Shown: in pieces, positions 23,569-25,818 of the stretch
Layout: each line of letters starts with the position of its first letter
Numbering within the stretch: position 1 is the stretch's first letter
DNA from: Nitrospinaceae bacterium UBA7883
GTDB lineage: Bacteria; Nitrospinota_A; UBA7883
Assembly: GCA_002500605.1 (NCBI GenBank)
Contig: DLRR01000006.1
Coordinates: 1 to 25,818 of the forward strand
DNA length: 25,818 bases
Direction: 5' to 3'
Made by a program: the position numbers and the translations under genes
Notes under the pieces: generated by a model
Seen by the model: only the letters and a program-made list of their open reading frames with translations
Told to the model about the DNA's origin: nothing
The model's database searches: none

Positions 23569-24855
23569 ATGACAAAATCACTATTATATTTTTTTATAGT
23601 AGCTGCCGGTATCTTTTTAAATACTGAGGTGGCTTATGCTGAGGAGGCGGTAGCGAAAATCGTGGCTGCAGATACCGCTTGGATTCTAATTGCATCAGCT
23701 CTTGTGATGCTTATGGTACCTGGCCTTGCTCTATTTTATGGCGGTATGGACCGAGGGAAAAATGTACTGTCCACTTTGTTAATGAGTTTTATATGCCTTG
23801 GTCTTATAACTTTACAGTGGACGCTTTTTGGATACAGCCTTGCCTTTGGGGAAGGCAATAAATTCATAGGAGACTTTTCACTTTTTGCCCTAAATGGTGT
23901 TGGACTTGAGCCAAATGGAACTATTCCACACCAGCTTTTCATGGTATTTCAGATGATGTTTGCAATTCTTACCCCAGCCCTTATTTCAGGTGCGGTAGTG
24001 GGAAGAATGAAATTTTCAGCTTACGCTGTTTTCGTTTTACTCTGGGCTACACTCGTATATGATCCGCTCTGCCATTGGGTATGGGGCGGTGGTTGGCTGA
24101 GTGACCTCGGGGCCTTGGATTTTGCTGGTGGACTTGTTGTTCACATAAGCTCTGGAGTTTCTGCTTTGGCTGCTTGCATTGTATTAGGTAAGCGCAAAGG
24201 ATTTCCTTCAGCTCCTATGCCTCCGCATAGTTTACCATTAACACTGTTAGGTGCTGGACTTCTATGGTTCGGGTGGTTTGGTTTCAATGCCGGTAGCGAA
24301 CTCGCTGCAGATGCAACAGCAGCCTCCGCTTTTGTCGTAACACAGATAGCAACTGGAACTGCTTTGCTTGGATGGGTGTTCACTGAATGGATTCACAGAG
24401 GAAAGCCAACCCTTCTGGGGGCAGCTTCCGGTGCCGTAGCAGGACTAGTGGCTATCACTCCTGCATGTGGTTTTGTAGGTCCAATTTCAGCAATAATAAT
24501 CGGAGCATTAGCCGGATCAATCTGTTACATGGCAGTTGTAGCCAAAAATATGTTTGGCTATGACGATTCGCTAGATGTTTTTGCTGTGCACGGAATTGGC
24601 GGAACAGTGGGTGCCATATGCACAGGGTTATTTGCCACAGCAGCCATCGGCGGAACTGACGGATTTTTCTTTGGTAACCCTGGTCAATTAATGATTCAGC
24701 TAAAAAGTGTTGCCGCAGCATGGGTTTACAGTTTCGTAGTTACATTTATAATTCTCAAGGCCATAGACATGGTCATGGGTCTTAGGGTATCTGAAGAAGA
24801 TGAAGTTCAGGGACTCGACCTAAGCCTCCATGGGGAGCGTGGTTACACACAGTAA
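23569..24855 (+). CDS. amtB: Ammonium transporter AmtB
   Basis: The 428-residue ammonium channel has a cleavable signal peptide ending near Ala24 (VAYA), then eleven membrane helices as in AmtB. The pore His pair is present: His192 in GGLVVHISSG and His341 in VFAVHGIGGTVG. Other hallmarks are 'WTLFGYSLAFG' and 'DPLCHWVWGGGWL'. It imports ammonium and is gated by GlnK, encoded 11 bases upstream. The C-terminal tail 'RVSEEDEVQGLDLSLHGE' includes the GlnK-interaction region. An intrinsic terminator follows at 24880-24920. Confidence 0.96.
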   Translation: MTKSLLYFFIVAAGIFLNTEVAYAEEAVAKIVAADTAWILIASALVMLMVPGLALFYGGMDRGKNVLSTLLMSFICLGLITLQWTLFGYSLAFGEGNKFIGDFSLFALNGVGLEPNGTIPHQLFMVFQMMFAILTPALISGAVVGRMKFSAYAVFVLLWATLVYDPLCHWVWGGGWLSDLGALDFAGGLVVHISSGVSALAACIVLGKRKGFPSAPMPPHSLPLTLLGAGLLWFGWFGFNAGSELAADATAASAFVVTQIATGTALLGWVFTEWIHRGKPTLLGAASGAVAGLVAITPACGFVGPISAIIIGALAGSICYMAVVAKNMFGYDDSLDVFAVHGIGGTVGAICTGLFATAAIGGTDGFFFGNPGQLMIQLKSVAAAWVYSFVVTFIILKAIDMVMGLRVSEEDEVQGLDLSLHGERGYTQ

Positions 24856-24879
24856 TAGTTTTTGTCTACCCCTCATTAG

Positions 24880-24920
24880 CTTCAGGGGAGGGTTTACTGT
24901 GCCCTCTCCTGAGGTTTATT
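24880..24920 (+). terminator. Intrinsic terminator of glnK-amtB
   Basis: CTTCAGGGGAGGG (24880-24892) pairs along all 13 positions, counting two G-U wobbles, with CCCTCTCCTGAGG (24902-24914) around a 9-base loop. TTTATT follows. It is 24 bases after the amtB stop and should end the operon. Confidence 0.85.
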
Positions 24921-25067
24921 AATAGATTCTTTAGCTATTGATCTAATTTCAGTAGCAAATTTTAACGAGTTTGGTCTATTATTCTATTGCGAAAAATATA
25001 TGGGGCGTAATCCCCTATTTTCAAAAGCAGACTATACAACTTATTGTCATTTTATTATCATTTCTGT

Positions 25068-25667
25068 ATGACGAATAACAAACCAGATACAAAAATAATT
25101 GCAGTCTACGGTTACCTTGGGTCCGGTAAAACCACTGTGATGATGTCTCTAGCAAAAAAAGCGGTCGTTGACGGCGTAAAGGCTGCCATAGTTGTAAATG
25201 AGGCTGGCAAAGTTCCTGTGGATGGAAAAATGCTGGAAGTCGGTGGGCTTCCTGTTAAAGAACTGTTTGGTGGCTGCATTTGCTGTGCCGCCATTGGTGA
25301 TTTCACCCAAACACTAAAGGCATTACTTAGTAGCGGAGATTTAAATTATATATTCATTGAACCATCTGGAATGGCCAATGCTGAAGACCTGTTTGGTGCC
25401 ATCGAAAAATATGTGTCGGGAAACCTAAAAAAACTTCTGATACTTGATGGAGCTAGAATGAAACTACTAAGGCATGTCGCATGGCCGCTAATATCTGGTC
25501 AAATTTCAGTGGCTGATGTTATTTTGCTCAACAAGGCTGACCTGATGGATGAGGAAAAAACATTGGTGGCAAAAGTTATAATCAATGCAGTCAGAGATGA
25601 CGTAGTTGTTCATCAATCTATTGCAAAAGAAGGTGTTGCTACAGAACTATTGGAAAGTCTTCTTTAA
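25068..25667 (+). CDS. Second short CobW/COG0523-type GTPase
   Basis: The 199-residue G-domain protein (ATG at 25068) is a paralogue of the GTPase at 5016-5633. Walker A is GYLGSGKT (15-22), the COG0523 metal motif is Cys70-x-Cys72-Cys73 in GGCICC, and the base-specificity motif is a canonical NKAD, unlike the SKVD of the first copy. The CobW C-terminal domain is also missing. The frame can be extended to TTG at 25044, but the added residues do not fit the family, so ATG is preferred even though no clear ribosome binding site precedes it. It stands after the amtB terminator and is not in an operon with a visible client. The metal and client are unknown. Confidence 0.87.
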   Translation: MTNNKPDTKIIAVYGYLGSGKTTVMMSLAKKAVVDGVKAAIVVNEAGKVPVDGKMLEVGGLPVKELFGGCICCAAIGDFTQTLKALLSSGDLNYIFIEPSGMANAEDLFGAIEKYVSGNLKKLLILDGARMKLLRHVAWPLISGQISVADVILLNKADLMDEEKTLVAKVIINAVRDDVVVHQSIAKEGVATELLESLL

Positions 25668-25695
25668 AACTCAAACAATTAAGTTAATATTATTT

Positions 25696-25818
25696 TCAAT
25701 TGTAGCTTTCGTCAGGAATGCTTGTGGGAAGGTTGAAACCATAATTATTTAACAAATCGAACGCAAGAGTGTCTTTTATTTCTAATTCTTTTTTATTACT
25801 AATGAACCACTCAGCTTT
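25696..25818 (-). CDS. Partial CDS: C-terminal end of an unrecognised protein
   Basis: The last 123 bases hold an open minus-strand frame that enters from the right edge and stops at TGA (25696-25698). It encodes 40 residues ending in 'LPTSIPDESYN', with a helix-rich start (KKELEIKDTLAFDLLNNYGF). Composition looks coding, and its convergent placement after the GTPase fits an ordinary gene end. I do not recognise the family. Confidence 0.5.
   Translation of the reverse strand, partial: KAEWFISNKKELEIKDTLAFDLLNNYGFNLPTSIPDESYN

Noticed and set aside
25044..25067. Longer TTG start for the second GTPase
   Set aside because: The extra residues do not match the family, and ATG at 25068 lies at the expected distance before Walker A.

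Overview
The window looks like a chromosomal segment of a Gram-negative, AT-leaning bacterium with methylotroph-type one-carbon chemistry. KdsC (Kdo synthesis) and lipobox/SGNH envelope proteins point to an outer membrane. An MfnB homologue and an MfnE-like kinase point to methanofuran synthesis and hence a tetrahydromethanopterin/formylmethanofuran C1 route. A MtaA/CmuA-type zinc methyltransferase points to corrinoid-dependent methyl transfer. A deltaproteobacterial or SAR324-like marine lineage would fit this mix, but that is a guess. No phage, transposase, integrase or CRISPR array is visible.

Region 1 (1-6752, minus strand) is a tight seven-gene operon. In transcription order it encodes a UroD/MtaA-like methyltransferase, a short CobW-type GTPase, a protein with an Asp-His repeat, a NorQ/CbbQ-type AAA+ ATPase, a very large NorD/CbbO-type VWA protein with an HExxH motif, a small zinc-finger protein and a DUF2284 cysteine-rich protein. 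A near-consensus sigma-70 promoter (7086-7115) lies about 330 bases upstream and implies a long 5' leader. I read the operon as a metal-centre maturation and methyl-transfer module. It is the best candidate here for an undescribed system.

Region 2 (7284-14703) carries mostly envelope functions: a GT-C-like membrane protein, then on the minus strand a dolichyl-phosphate-mannose-synthase-like GT2, an SGNH hydrolase, a degenerate M23-like lipoprotein and a stand-alone LarC C-terminal domain. It continues with a GIY-YIG protein, an exported rhodanese, and a sigma-54-type AAA+ regulator whose GAFTGA and Walker B motifs are lost.

Region 3 (14904-21211) holds kdsC, a YwiC-like membrane protein, a small RHH-like protein, fabI and mfnB. 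The MfnE-like kinase overlaps mfnB tail to tail and lies just downstream of a sodium:solute symporter. A DUF1499 gene follows.

Region 4 (21354-25818) has tRNA-Gly(CCC), an intact NifA-like sigma-54 activator and divergent glnK-amtB behind a probable -24/-12 promoter with an upstream inverted repeat. amtB is followed by a strong intrinsic terminator. Then come a second short CobW-type GTPase and the 3' end of a minus-strand gene cut by the window edge.

Themes linking the regions are metal handling (two CobW-type GTPases, the His-Asp protein, the LarC domain, the AAA+/VWA pair), C1 carrier chemistry, and sigma-54 control of ammonium uptake.
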